Shown here in pieces: positions 11,701 to 19,625 of a DNA stretch of 64,000 nt. Position 1 is the stretch's first letter; each line of letters opens with the position of its first letter. The notes beneath the pieces are model-generated. The model saw only the letters and a list, made by a program, of their open reading frames with translations. It was not told where the DNA came from and ran no database searches. The stretch comes from Muricauda sp. SCSIO 64092 (GTDB lineage: Bacteria > Bacteroidota > Bacteroidia > Flavobacteriales > Flavobacteriaceae). Location of the stretch: assembly GCF_023016285.1 (NCBI RefSeq), contig NZ_CP095413.1, forward strand, positions 558,001 through 622,000, in the 5' to 3' direction. Position numbers and translations under genes: made by a program.

Positions 11701-14700
11701 CCGTTCTGGGTCAGGCCACTGCCCGCCACGTCCGTATTTATTGTTGCTGCGTTAACTGCGTCATCCGCTATTTCCAAGGTCACGTTCTCCAGGGTGGAGT
11801 TCGCCCCACCGGTCACCGTAAGGTCGCTTGAGGTAATGGAGCCGTCGCCCGTGATCGAGGCCACGTCCACCTCAAGGGCACCCGTCGTGCCGTTCTGGGT
11901 CAGGCCACTGCCCGCCACATCCGCGTTTATCGTTGCTGCATTGACCGCATCGGCGGCTATGTCACCTGAGGCGATACTGCCATCAGCTATCTCCGTACTG
12001 CCCACTGCACCAGCCGCTATTTCAAGCGTTACGTTCTCCAAAGTGGAGTTCGCACCTCCAGTTACGGTCAAGTCACTCGAGGTAATGGAACCGTCCCCCG
12101 TGATCGAGGCCACGTCCACCTCAAGGGCGCCCGTCGTACCGTTCTGGGTCAGGCCATTGCCCGCCACGTCCGCATTTATCGTTGCCGCATTGACCGCATC
12201 GGCTGCTATGTCACCTGAGGAGATACTGCCATCAGCTATCTCCGTACTGCCCACTGCTCCAGCCGCTATTTCAAGCGTTACGTTCTCCAAAGTGGAGTTC
12301 GCACCTCCAGTTACGGTCAAGTCACTCGAGGTAATGGAACCGTCACCTGTGATCGAGGCCACGTCCACCTCAAGGGCACCCGTCGTGCCGTTCTGGGTCA
12401 GGCCGCTACCTGCCACATCAGCGTTTATCGTTGCTGCGTTCACCGCGTCGTCCGCTATCTCAAGGGTCACGTTCTCCAAGGTGGAGTTCGCACCGCCCGT
12501 TACCGTTAGGTCGCTTGAGGTGATGGAACCATCGCCCGTGATCGAGGCCACGTCCACCTCAAGGGCACCCGTCGTGCCGTTCTGGGCCAATCCGCTGCCC
12601 GCAATATCGGCGTTTATCGTTGCTGCGTTCACCGCGTCATCCGCTATCTCAAGGGTCACGTTCTCCAGGGTCGAGTTCGCACCGCCCGTTACCGTTAGGT
12701 CGCTAGAGGTAATGGAACCGTCACCCGTGATCGAGGCCACGTCCACTTCCAAAGCGCCGGTCGTACCGTTCTGGGTAAGGCCATTGCCTGCCACATCAGC
12801 GTTTATCGTTGCCGCGTTCACCGCGTCGTCTGCTATCTCCAAGGTTACGTTCTCCAAGGTGGAGTTCGCACCGCCGGTTACCGTAAGGTCACTTGAGGTG
12901 ATGGAACCATCGCCCGTGATCGAGGCCACGTCCACTTCCAAAGCACCGGTCGTACCGTTCTGGGTAAGGCCATTGCCCGCCACGTCCGCATTTATCGTTG
13001 CGGCGTTCACTGCGCCAGCGGCTATCTCCAAAGTGACGTTCTCCAAAGTGGAGTTTGCGCCGCCCGTTACCGTTAGGTCACTTGAGGTGATGGAACCATC
13101 CCCCGTGATCGAGGCAACGTCCACCTCAAGGGCACCCGTCGTGCCGTTCTGGGCCAATCCGTTGCCCGCCACATCGGCGTTTATCGTTGCCGCATTGACA
13201 GCGTCATCCGCTATTTCCAAGGTCACGTTCTCCAAAGTGGAGTTTGCGCCGCCCGTTACCGTCAGGTCACTCGAGGTGATGGAACCGTCACCCGTGATCG
13301 AGGCCACGTCCACCTCAAGGGCGCCCGTCGTTCCGTTCTGGGCCAATCCGCTGCCCGCCACATCCGCGTTTATCGTTGCTGCGTTAACTGCGTCATCCGC
13401 TATTTCCAAGGTGACGTTCTCCAAGGTGGAGTTTGCTCCGCCCGTCACCGTAAGGTCGCTAGAGGTAATGGAACCGTCACCCGTAATCGAGGCTACGTCC
13501 ACTTCCAAAGCGCCCGTCGTACCGTTCTGGGTCAGGCCACTGCCCGCCACATCAGCGTTTATCGTTGCTGCGTTCACCGCATCATCCGCTATCTCAAGGG
13601 TCACGTTCTCCAAGGTGGAGTTTGCACCGCCCGTCACAGTAAGGTCGCTCGAGGTAATGGAACCGTCTCCTGTGATCGAGGCCACGTCCACCTCAAGGGC
13701 GCCCGTCGTACCGTTCTGGGCAAGGCCGCTGCCCGCCACATCGGCGTTTATTGATGCCGCATTGACCGCATCGGCGGCCAGTTCATTCGAGGTAATCCCA
13801 CCATCGGCGACACGTAGTGTCAAGGGATCCAAGGTAGTCCCTGCCCCTGACAGTGTCAATGTTCCGTTCGTTGCTCCCGTGACTTCATTTCCTACGACGC
13901 CATCGTTCTCCGTTACCGTAACAGAGCCCAGATCGACCAAAGTCCATGCTGTACCGTCCCATTGGATGACCTGTCCGGAACTTGTACCGTTTTCAATCTT
14001 TCCCAGGGTCACGTTACCGTCCGCTATCTCCGTACTGCCCACCGCGCCAGCGACTATCTCAAGGGTCACGTTCTCCAAGGTGGAGTTCGCACCGCCCGTT
14101 ACCGTTAGGTCGCTGGAGGTAATCGAACCGTCCCCCGTGATCGAGGCCACGTCCACCTCAAGGGCGCCCGTCGTACCGTTCTGGGCAAGGCCACTGCCCG
14201 CCACATCGGCGTTTATCGTTGCTGCGTTTACCGCATCGGCGGCTATGTCACCTGAGGCGATACTGCCATCGGCTATCTCCGTACTGCCCACCGCGCCAGC
14301 GGCTATCTCAAGGGTCACGTTCTCCAGGGTGGAGTTTGCGCCGCCCGTTACCGTTAGATCGCTCGAGGTAATGGAACCGTCGCCCGTGATCGAGGCCACG
14401 TCCACCTCCAAGGCACCCGTCGTGCCGTTCTGGGCCAGGCCGCTGCCCGCAACATCCGCGTTTATTGATGCCGCATTGACCGCATCGGCGGCCAGTTCAT
14501 TCGAGGTAATCCCACCATCGGAGACACGTAGTGTCAAGGGATCCAAGGTCGTCCCTGCCCCTGACAGTGTCAATGTTCCGTTCGTTGCTCCCGTGACTTC
14601 ATTTCCTACGACGCCATCGTTCTCCGTTACCGTAACAGAGCCCAGATCGACCAAAGTCCATGCTGAACCGTCCCATTGGATGACCTGTCCGGAACTTGTA

Positions 14701-17700
14701 CCGTTTTCAATCTTTCCCAGGGTCACGTTACCGTCCGCTATCTCCGTACTGCCCACCGCACCAGCGGCTATCTCCAAAGTGACGTTCTCCAAAGTGGAGT
14801 TCGCACCACCGGTTACCGTAAGGTCGCTCGAGGTGATGGAACCATCGCCCGTGATCGAGGCCACGTCCACCTCAAGGGCGCCCGTCGTGCCGTTCTGGGC
14901 AAGGCCACTGCCCGCAACATCCGCGTTTATTGATGCCGCATTGACCGCATCGGCGGCTATGTCACCAGAGGCGATACTGCCATCGGCTATCTCCGTACTG
15001 CCCACTGCACCGGCCGCTATTTCAAGCGTTACGTTCTCCAAGGTCGAGTTTGCCCCGCCGGTTACCGTAAGGTCACTTGAGGTAATGGAACCATCGCCCG
15101 TGATCGAGGCCACGTCCACCTCAAGGGCGCCCGTCGTGCCGTTCTGGGCCAATCCGCTGCCCGCCACATCGGCGTTTATCGTTGCCGCGTTTACTGCGTC
15201 ATCCGCTATCTCAAGGGTCACGTTCTCCAGGGTGGAGTTTGCACCGCCCGTCACAGTAAGGTCACTTGAGGTAATGGAACCGTCCCCCGTGATCGAGGCC
15301 ACGTCCACCTCCAAAGCACCCGTCGTGCCGTTCTGGGTCAGGCCACTGCCCGCCACATCAGCGTTTATCGTTGCTGCGTTCACCGCATCATCCGCTATCT
15401 CAAGGGTCACGTTCTCCAAGGTGGAGTTTGCACCACCCGTTACCGTTAGGTCGCTCGAGGTAATGGAGCCGTCGCCCGTGATCGAGGCAACGTCCACTTC
15501 CAAAGCACCCGTCGTACCGTTCTGGGCCAATCCGCTGCCCGCCACATCGGCGTTTATCGTTGCTGCGTTCACTGCGTCATCCGCTATTTCCAAGGTCACG
15601 TTCTCCAGGGTGGAGTTCGCCCCACCGGTCACCGTTAGGTCACTCGAGGTAATGGAACCGTCGCCCGTGATTGAGGCAACGTCCACTTCCAAAGCGCCCG
15701 TCGTACCGTTCTGGGCAAGGCCACTGCCCGCCACATCGGCGTTTATCGTTGCTGCGTTAACCGCGTCATCCGCTATCTCAAGGGTCACGTTCTCCAAGGT
15801 GGAGTTTGCTCCGCCCGTTACCGTTAGGTCACTTGAGGTGATGGAACCATCGCCGGTTATGGAAGTGACATCCACTTCAAGGGCACCCGTCGTGCCGTTC
15901 TGGGCCAATCCGTTCCCCGCAACGTCCGCGTTTATCGTCGCTGCGTTAACTGCGTCATCCGCTATTTCCAAGGTCACGTTCTCCAAAGTGGAGTTCGCAC
16001 CGCCGGTTACCGTAAGGTCACTTGAGGTAATGGAACCATCGCCCGTAATCGAGGCCACGTCCACTTCCAAAGCGCCCGTCGTACCGTTCTGGGTAAGGCC
16101 ACTGCCCGCTACGTCAGCGTTTATCGTTGCTGCATTAACCGCATCGGCGGCTATGTCACCTGAGGCGATACTGCCATCGGCTATCTCCGTACTGCCCACT
16201 GCACCAGTCGCTATCTCCAAGGTCACGTTCTCAAAGGTCGAGTTTGCCCCACCGGTCACCGTTAGGTCACTCGAGGTGATCGAACCGTCTCCCGTGATCG
16301 AGGCCACGTCCACTTCCAAAGCGCCCGTCGTACCGTTCTGGGCCAATCCGCTGCCCGCCACATCAGCGTTTATCGTTGCTGCGTTCACCGCATCGGCCGC
16401 CAGTTCATTCGATGTAATCCCGCCATCGGAAACACGTAATGTCAAGGGGTCCAAGGTCGTTCCACCCCCTGATAGTGTCAATGTTCCGTTCGTCGCTCCC
16501 GTAACTTCATTTCCTATAACTCCATCGTTCTCCGTTACCGTAACAGATCCCAAATCGACCAATGTCCACGCTGAACCGTCCCATTGGATGACCTGTCCGG
16601 AACTTGTCCCGTTTTCAATCTTCCCCAGGGTCACGTTACCGTCCGCTATCTCCGTACTGCCCACTGCGCCAGCGGCTATTTCCAAGGTCACGTTCTCCAG
16701 GGTGGAGTTCGCTCCGCCCGTCACCGTTAGGTCGCTCGAGGTGATTGAACCGTCACCCGTGATCGAGGCCACGTCCACTTCCAAAGCACCGGTCGTACCG
16801 TTCTGGGCAAGGCCACTCCCCGCCACATCGGCGTTTATCGTTGCCGCATTCACCGCATCAGCGGCTATGTCTCCAGAGGCGATACTGCCATCGGCTATCT
16901 CCGTACTGCCCACTGCGCCAGCGGCTATCTCAAGGGTCACGTTCTCCAGGGTGGAGTTCGCACCACCGGTTACCGTAAGGTCGCTCGAGGTAATGGAACC
17001 GTCCCCCGTGATCGAGGCCACATCCACTTCCAAAGCACCGGTCGTACCGTTCTGGGTCAGGCCACTGCCCGCAACGTCCGCATTTATTATAGTTGCGTTC
17101 ACTGCATCGGCGGCTATGTCTCCAGAGGCAATACTGCCATCGGCTATCTCCGTACTGCCCACTGCGCCGGCCGCTATCTCCAAGGTGACGTTCTCCAGGG
17201 TGGAGTTTGCACCGCCCGTTACCGTTAGGTCGCTCGAGGTGATGGAACCGTCGCCCGTTATGGAAGCTACATCCACTTCCAAAGCACCCGTCGCACCGTT
17301 CTGGGCAAGGCCACTGCCCGCCACATCGGCGTTTATCGTTGCTGCGTTTACCGCATCATCCGCTATCTCAAGGGTCACGTTCTCAAAGGTCGAGTTTGCA
17401 CCGCCCGTTACCGTTAAATCGCTCGAGGTAATGGAACCATCGCCCGTGATCGAGGCCACGTCCACTTCCAAAGCGCCCGTCGTTCCGTTCTGGGTCAGGC
17501 CATTGCCCGCAACATCGGCGTTTATCGTTGCTGCATTTACCGCATCAGCGGCTATGTCACCTGAGGCAATACTGCCATCGGCTATCTCCGTACTGCCCAC
17601 TGCACCAGCCGCTATCTCAAGGGTCACATTCTCCAGGGTGGAGTTCGCACCGCCCGTTACCGTTAGGTCGCTCGAGGTAATGGAACCGTCGCCCGTAATC

Positions 17701-19313
17701 GAGGCCACGTCCACCTCAAGGGCGCCCGTCGTACCGTTCTGGGCCAATCCGCTGCCCGCCACATCGGCGTTTATCGTTGCTGCGTTAACTGCGTCATCCG
17801 CTATCTCCAAAGTGACGTTCTCCAAAGTGGAGTTTGCGCCGCCCGTTACCGTTAGGTCACTTGAGGTGATGGAACCATCCCCCGTAATTGAGGCCACGTC
17901 CACTTCCAAAGCACCCGTCGTACCGTTCTGGGCCAATCCGCTGCCCGCCACATCCGCATTTATTGTTGCGGCGTTTACCGCATCAGCGGCTATGTCTCCA
18001 GAGGCAATACTGCCATCGGCTATCTCCATACTGCCCACTGCACCAGCCGCTATTTCAAGGGTCACATTCTCCAGGGTAGAGTTTGCACCGCCCGTTACCG
18101 TTAGGTCGCTCGAGGTAATGGAACCGTCACCCGTGATCGAGGTCACGTCCACTTCCAAAGCGCCCGTCGTACCGTTCTGGGCCAGGCCGATGCCCGCCAC
18201 ATCCGGGTTTATGGTTGCCGCATTGACCGCATCGGCTGCTATGTCACCTGAGGCGATACTGCCATCTGCTATCTCCGTACTGCCCACTGCACCGGCCGCT
18301 ATTTCAAGGGTCACGTTCTCCAGGGTGGAGTTTGCACCGCCCGTCACCGTAAGGTCGCTCGAGGTAATCGAACCATCGCCCGTGATCGAGGCCACGTCGA
18401 CCTCAAGGGCACCTGTTGTACCATTCTGGGTAAGGCCGCTGCCCGCCACATCGGCGTTTATCGTTGCGGCGTTTACCGCATCGGCGGCTATGTCTCCAGA
18501 GGCAATACTGCCATCGGCTATCTCCGTACTGCCCACTGCACCGGCCGCTATTTCAAGGGTCACGTTCTCCAAAGTGGAGTTCGCACCGCCCGTTACCGTA
18601 AGGTCACTCGAGGTGATCGAACCGTCACCGGTTATTGCCGATGGGTCAACCGTTAGGGTGACATCACCCAATAGTGCGTTGGCATCGCCACCAACTACTA
18701 CTGAAGCATCTGGCGAAGTAATGTTTCCATCACCATTTAAAAGTGTTGAAATGTCGTTTAAGGCCAAACGAACGTCATTACCATCACTATCAGAAATGAC
18801 TAGTTCCTGAGTAGCGTTATCCACTGTAAAAGACGCGTTGGTCGTATTGGTATCAGTTGCTGTAGAAATATTTACCAAAGGAATTCGCACTTCGTTTCCC
18901 TCACTATCCGTCAAAATCAAGTCCGTCCCGTCTTCGGTCAAAGTAGCATTCGTGGTATTGGTATCGATTTGATTCCCAATATCGGAAAGCGCTACCCGTA
19001 CATCATTCCCATCACTATCTGTCATCACCAGCTCGGCCGTTGCTATATCGACCGTAAATGAGACGTTGGTCGTATTCACAGTCGATGACGTCAATTCCCA
19101 CGAGTCTCCATCCCAAAAGAAAATTGTACCGGTATTGGTATTAACATAAATATCCCCAAGATCTGCCCCTACAGGAATAGTGGCGCCAGGTACGGTCACA
19201 TCTGTTCCGCTAAGGACTTCACAATTACATTGGTCTTGAAGTGTGACCGTGGTCTGTGAAAAAGCTACACCCGAGATAAGGAGAAAAAGCAATGTATTTA
19301 AAGTCTTTTTCAT
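5754..19313 (-). CDS. giant secreted beta-strand repeat protein, fibre-like (4519 residues)
   Basis: A signal peptide (MKKTLNTLLFLLISGVAFSQ) is followed by about 206 residues containing three related SDGNDVR(V/L)AL segments and NTNTGTIFFWDGDSW. Then come 56 tandem units: 34 of 63 residues, 18 of 83 residues (with an extra 20-residue AGAVGSTEIADGSIASGDIA piece), 3 of 155 residues, and a last partial unit running into a unique C-terminus. These lengths sum exactly to 4519. Units open with ITGDGSITSSDLTVTGG. The end (KVLTTDGSGNPQWED, then GDYQITFSTALSNANYII) resembles phage tail-fibre and other fibrous proteins. No T9SS C-terminal domain is visible. I choose the ATG at 19311-19313; an ATG at 19334 is possible, and a TTG at 19358 is unlikely. 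It heads a probable operon with the 215-residue, 673-residue and PorP genes. Role as a surface fibre or adhesin is inferred. Confidence 0.88.
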   Translation of the reverse strand: MKKTLNTLLFLLISGVAFSQTTVTLQDQCNCEVLSGTDVTVPGATIPVGADLGDIYVNTNTGTIFFWDGDSWELTSSTVNTTNVSFTVDIATAELVMTDSDGNDVRVALSDIGNQIDTNTTNATLTEDGTDLILTDSEGNEVRIPLVNISTATDTNTTNASFTVDNATQELVISDSDGNDVRLALNDISTLLNGDGNITSPDASVVVGGDANALLGDVTLTVDPSAITGDGSITSSDLTVTGGANSTLENVTLEIAAGAVGSTEIADGSIASGDIAADAVNAATINADVAGSGLTQNGTTGALEVDVASITGDGSITSSDLTVTGGANSTLENVTLEIAAGAVGSTEIADGSIASGDIAADAVNAATINPDVAGIGLAQNGTTGALEVDVTSITGDGSITSSDLTVTGGANSTLENVTLEIAAGAVGSMEIADGSIASGDIAADAVNAATINADVAGSGLAQNGTTGALEVDVASITGDGSITSSDLTVTGGANSTLENVTLEIADDAVNAATINADVAGSGLAQNGTTGALEVDVASITGDGSITSSDLTVTGGANSTLENVTLEIAAGAVGSTEIADGSIASGDIAADAVNAATINADVAGNGLTQNGTTGALEVDVASITGDGSITSSDLTVTGGANSTFENVTLEIADDAVNAATINADVAGSGLAQNGATGALEVDVASITGDGSITSSDLTVTGGANSTLENVTLEIAAGAVGSTEIADGSIASGDIAADAVNATIINADVAGSGLTQNGTTGALEVDVASITGDGSITSSDLTVTGGANSTLENVTLEIAAGAVGSTEIADGSIASGDIAADAVNAATINADVAGSGLAQNGTTGALEVDVASITGDGSITSSDLTVTGGANSTLENVTLEIAAGAVGSTEIADGNVTLGKIENGTSSGQVIQWDGSAWTLVDLGSVTVTENDGVIGNEVTGATNGTLTLSGGGTTLDPLTLRVSDGGITSNELAADAVNAATINADVAGSGLAQNGTTGALEVDVASITGDGSITSSDLTVTGGANSTFENVTLEIATGAVGSTEIADGSIASGDIAADAVNAATINADVAGSGLTQNGTTGALEVDVASITGDGSITSSDLTVTGGANSTLENVTLEIADDAVNAATINADVAGNGLAQNGTTGALEVDVTSITGDGSITSSDLTVTGGANSTLENVTLEIADDAVNAATINADVAGSGLAQNGTTGALEVDVASITGDGSITSSDLTVTGGANSTLENVTLEIADDAVNAATINADVAGSGLAQNGTTGALEVDVASITGDGSITSSDLTVTGGANSTLENVTLEIADDAVNAATINADVAGSGLTQNGTTGALEVDVASITGDGSITSSDLTVTGGANSTLENVTLEIADDAVNAATINADVAGSGLAQNGTTGALEVDVASITGDGSITSSDLTVTGGANSTLENVTLEIAAGAVGSTEIADGSIASGDIAADAVNAASINADVAGSGLAQNGTTGALEVDVASITGDGSITSSDLTVTGGANSTLENVTLEIAAGAVGSTEIADGNVTLGKIENGTSSGQVIQWDGSAWTLVDLGSVTVTENDGVVGNEVTGATNGTLTLSGAGTTLDPLTLRVSDGGITSNELAADAVNAASINADVAGSGLAQNGTTGALEVDVASITGDGSITSSDLTVTGGANSTLENVTLEIAAGAVGSTEIADGSIASGDIAADAVNAATINADVAGSGLAQNGTTGALEVDVASITGDGSITSSDLTVTGGANSTLENVTLEIVAGAVGSTEIADGNVTLGKIENGTSSGQVIQWDGTAWTLVDLGSVTVTENDGVVGNEVTGATNGTLTLSGAGTTLDPLTLRVADGGITSNELAADAVNAASINADVAGSGLAQNGTTGALEVDVASITGDGSITSSDLTVTGGANSTLENVTLEIADDAVNAATINADVAGSGLTQNGTTGALEVDVASITGDGSITSSDLTVTGGANSTLENVTLEIADDAVNAATINADVAGSGLAQNGTTGALEVDVASITGDGSITSSDLTVTGGANSTLENVTLEIADDAVNAATINADVAGNGLAQNGTTGALEVDVASITGDGSITSSDLTVTGGANSTLENVTLEIAAGAVNAATINADVAGNGLTQNGTTGALEVDVASITGDGSITSSDLTVTGGANSTLENVTLEIADDAVNAATINADVAGNGLTQNGTTGALEVDVASITGDGSITSSDLTVTGGANSTLENVTLEIADDAVNAATINADIAGSGLAQNGTTGALEVDVASITGDGSITSSDLTVTGGANSTLENVTLEIADDAVNAATINADVAGSGLTQNGTTGALEVDVASITGDGSITSSDLTVTGGANSTLENVTLEIAAGAVGSTEIADGSISSGDIAADAVNAATINADVAGNGLTQNGTTGALEVDVASITGDGSITSSDLTVTGGANSTLENVTLEIAAGAVGSTEIADGSIASGDIAADAVNAATINADVAGSGLTQNGTTGALEVDVASITGDGSITSSDLTVTGGANSTLENVTLEIADDAVNAATINTDVAGSGLTQNGTTGALEVDVASITGDGSITSSDLTVTGGANSTLENVTLEIADDAVNAATINADVAGNGLTQNGTTGALEVDVASITGDGSITSSDLTVTGGANSTLENVTLEIADDAVNAVTINADVAGSGLAQNGTTGALEVDVASITGDGSITSSDLTVTGGANSTLENVTLEIAAGAVGSTEIADGSIASGDIAADAVNAATINADVAGSGLAQNGTTGALEVDVASITGDGSITSSDLTVTGGANSTLENVTLEIADDAVNAATINADVAGSGLAQNGTTGALEVDVASITGDGSITSSDLTVTGGANSTLENVTLEIADDAVNAATINADVAGSGLTQNGTTGALEVDVASITGDGSITSSDLTVTGGANSTLENVTLEIAAGAVGSTEIADGSIASGDIAADAVNAATINADVAGSGLIQNGTTGALEVDVASITGDGSITSSDLTVTGGANSTLENVTLEIADDAVNAATINADVAGSGLTQNGTTGALEVDVASITGDGSITSSDLTVTGGANSTLENVTLEIAADAVNAATINADVAGSGLAQNGTTGALEVDVASITGDGSITSSDLTVTGGANSTLENVTLEIADDAVNAATINADVAGSGLAQNGTTGALEVDVTSITGDGSITSSDLTVTGGANSTLENVTLEIADDAVNAATINADVAGNGLTQNGTTGALEVDVASITGDGSITSSDLTVTGGANSTLENVTLEIADDAVNAATINADVAGSGLAQNGTTGALEVDVASITGDGSITSSDLTVTGGANSTLENVTLEIADDAVNAATINADVAGSGLAQNGTTGALEVDVASITGDGSITSSDLTVTGGANSTLENVTLEIADDAVNAATINADVAGSGLAQNGTTGALEVDVASITGDGSITSSDLTVTGGANSTLENVTLEIAAGAVGSTEIADGSIASGDIAADAVNATTINADVAGSGLTQNGTTGALEVDVASITGDGSITSSNLTVTGGANSTLENVTLEIAAGAVGSTEIADGSIASGDIAADAVNATTINADVAGSGLTQNGTTGALEVDVASIMGDGSITSSDLTVTGGANSTLENVTLEIAAGAVGSTEIADDSIASGDIAADAVNAATINADVAGSGLAQNGTTGALEVDVASITGDGSITSSDLTVTGGANSTLENVTLEIADDAVNAATINADVAGSGLTQNGTTGALEVDVASITGDGSITSSDLTVTGGANSTLENVTLEIAAGAVGSTEIADGSIASGDIAADAVNATTINADVAGSGLTQNGTTGALEVDVASITGDGSITSSDLTVTGGANSTLENVTLEIADDAVNAATINADVAGNGLTQNGTTGALEVDVASITGDGSITSSDLTVTGGANSTLENVTLEIADDAVNAATINADVAGNGLTQNGTTGALEVDVASITGDGSITSSDLTVTGGANSTLENVTLEIAAGAVGSTEIADGSIASVDIAADAVNAATINADVAGSGLAQNGTTGALEVDVASITGDGSITSSDLTVTGGANSTLENVTLEIADDAVNAATINADVAGSGLAQNGTTGALEVDVASITGDGSITSSDLTVTGGANSTLENVTLEIADDAVNAATINTDVAGSGLAQNGTTGALEVDVASITGDGSITSSDLTVTGGANSTLENVTLEIADDAVNAATINADVAGSGLTQNGTTGALEVDVASITGDGSITSSDLTVTGGANSTLENVTLEIADDAVNAATINADVAGSGLAQNGTTGALEVDVASITGDGSITSSDLTVTGGANSTLENVTLEIADDAVNAATINADVAGSGLAQNGTTGALEVDVASITGDGSITSSDLTVTGGANSTLENVTLEIAAGAVGTTEIADDAVTTAKIGTAGAGDADKVLTTDGSGNPQWEDQNAFVSSFMPTIYAAGKVAGTGTAASIYGATVSRIDEGDYQITFSTALSNANYIIQLATLDCGGDCPGNTGQNYDDPGITYYNQTTAGFRINIGDSDNGTTQKDDIDLEFMFSVIVLPN
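6243..18635 (-). repeat. 56-unit tandem coding array (189-, 249- and 465-bp units)
   Basis: In-frame tandem array inside the 4519-residue protein gene. Units are multiples of three bases, nearly identical at DNA level, and differ by a small pool of recurring synonymous variants that are shuffled between copies. Units carrying the additional 72-residue segment with GQVIQWDG(S/T)AW lie near 13777-14020, 14490-14733 and 16399-16650. Unit ends drift only at a few positions, such as GSGL or GNGL and AQ or TQ. Base composition is G+C-rich: 40 of 60 bases at 7081-7140 against 24 of 60 in the non-repeat N-terminal part at 18841-18900. Confidence 0.95.
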
Positions 19314-19625
19314 AGGAGTGATTTTGTGTAACATTGTAGGTTTATTTTGCCGGGACAATCCTATTCGATGTCCAATACACTAATTGTATTTAATTTTAAA
19401 TCGTTTATTTTGAATCGATTTGATTCGAATTCACTTCATCATCTTACAAAATTAGCTTTACGTGTAGGCGAGTAAAATAATTGTTGTGTATGGATGATTT
19501 CCTACGGTATAGCTCTTAAAAAGTGAAGTCAATTTTAAATTGGAAAGTGCTTTTTGTCGATGAAATCAATAAAATCAACGGGGCTGAGAAGTATAAGGAT
19601 TTAAAAAACCGAGAACAATTCCATC
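19314..19625. other. intergenic region before the giant repeat gene
   Basis: This 312-base A+T-rich stretch separates the stop of the 839-residue protein gene from the start of the giant repeat gene, both on the minus strand. It carries one candidate -7 box (see the separate entry) giving a leader of roughly 120 bases. A short near-palindrome, CAATTTTAAATTGG, sits at about 19530-19543. I see no convincing intrinsic terminator, small gene or RNA. Confidence 0.6.
19447..19454 (-). promoter_or_regulatory. candidate promoter -7 box for the giant repeat operon
   Basis: Reads TAATTTTG on the minus strand, a full match to the Bacteroidota -7 consensus TAnnTTTG. A matching -33 TTTG is not present at the expected distance; the nearest sequence is TTATTTTA at about 19473-19480. 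It lies about 134 bases upstream of the chosen ATG. Confidence 0.4.

Noticed and set aside
6243..18635. Possible CRISPR array because of the regular repeats
   Set aside because: The units are 189-465 bases, contiguous without spacers, keep one reading frame and encode a signal-peptide-bearing protein.
6196..18810. Plus-strand open frames of 1419 and 2764 codons with Pro/Ser/Val-rich repeats
   Set aside because: They are exact antisense shadows of the fibre array, begin and end with it, and lack a signal peptide, promoter or a unique N- or C-terminal domain.
19530..19543. Operator-like palindrome in the gap before the giant repeat gene
   Set aside because: It is short, imperfect and composed almost only of A and T, as expected by chance in this A+T-rich gap.
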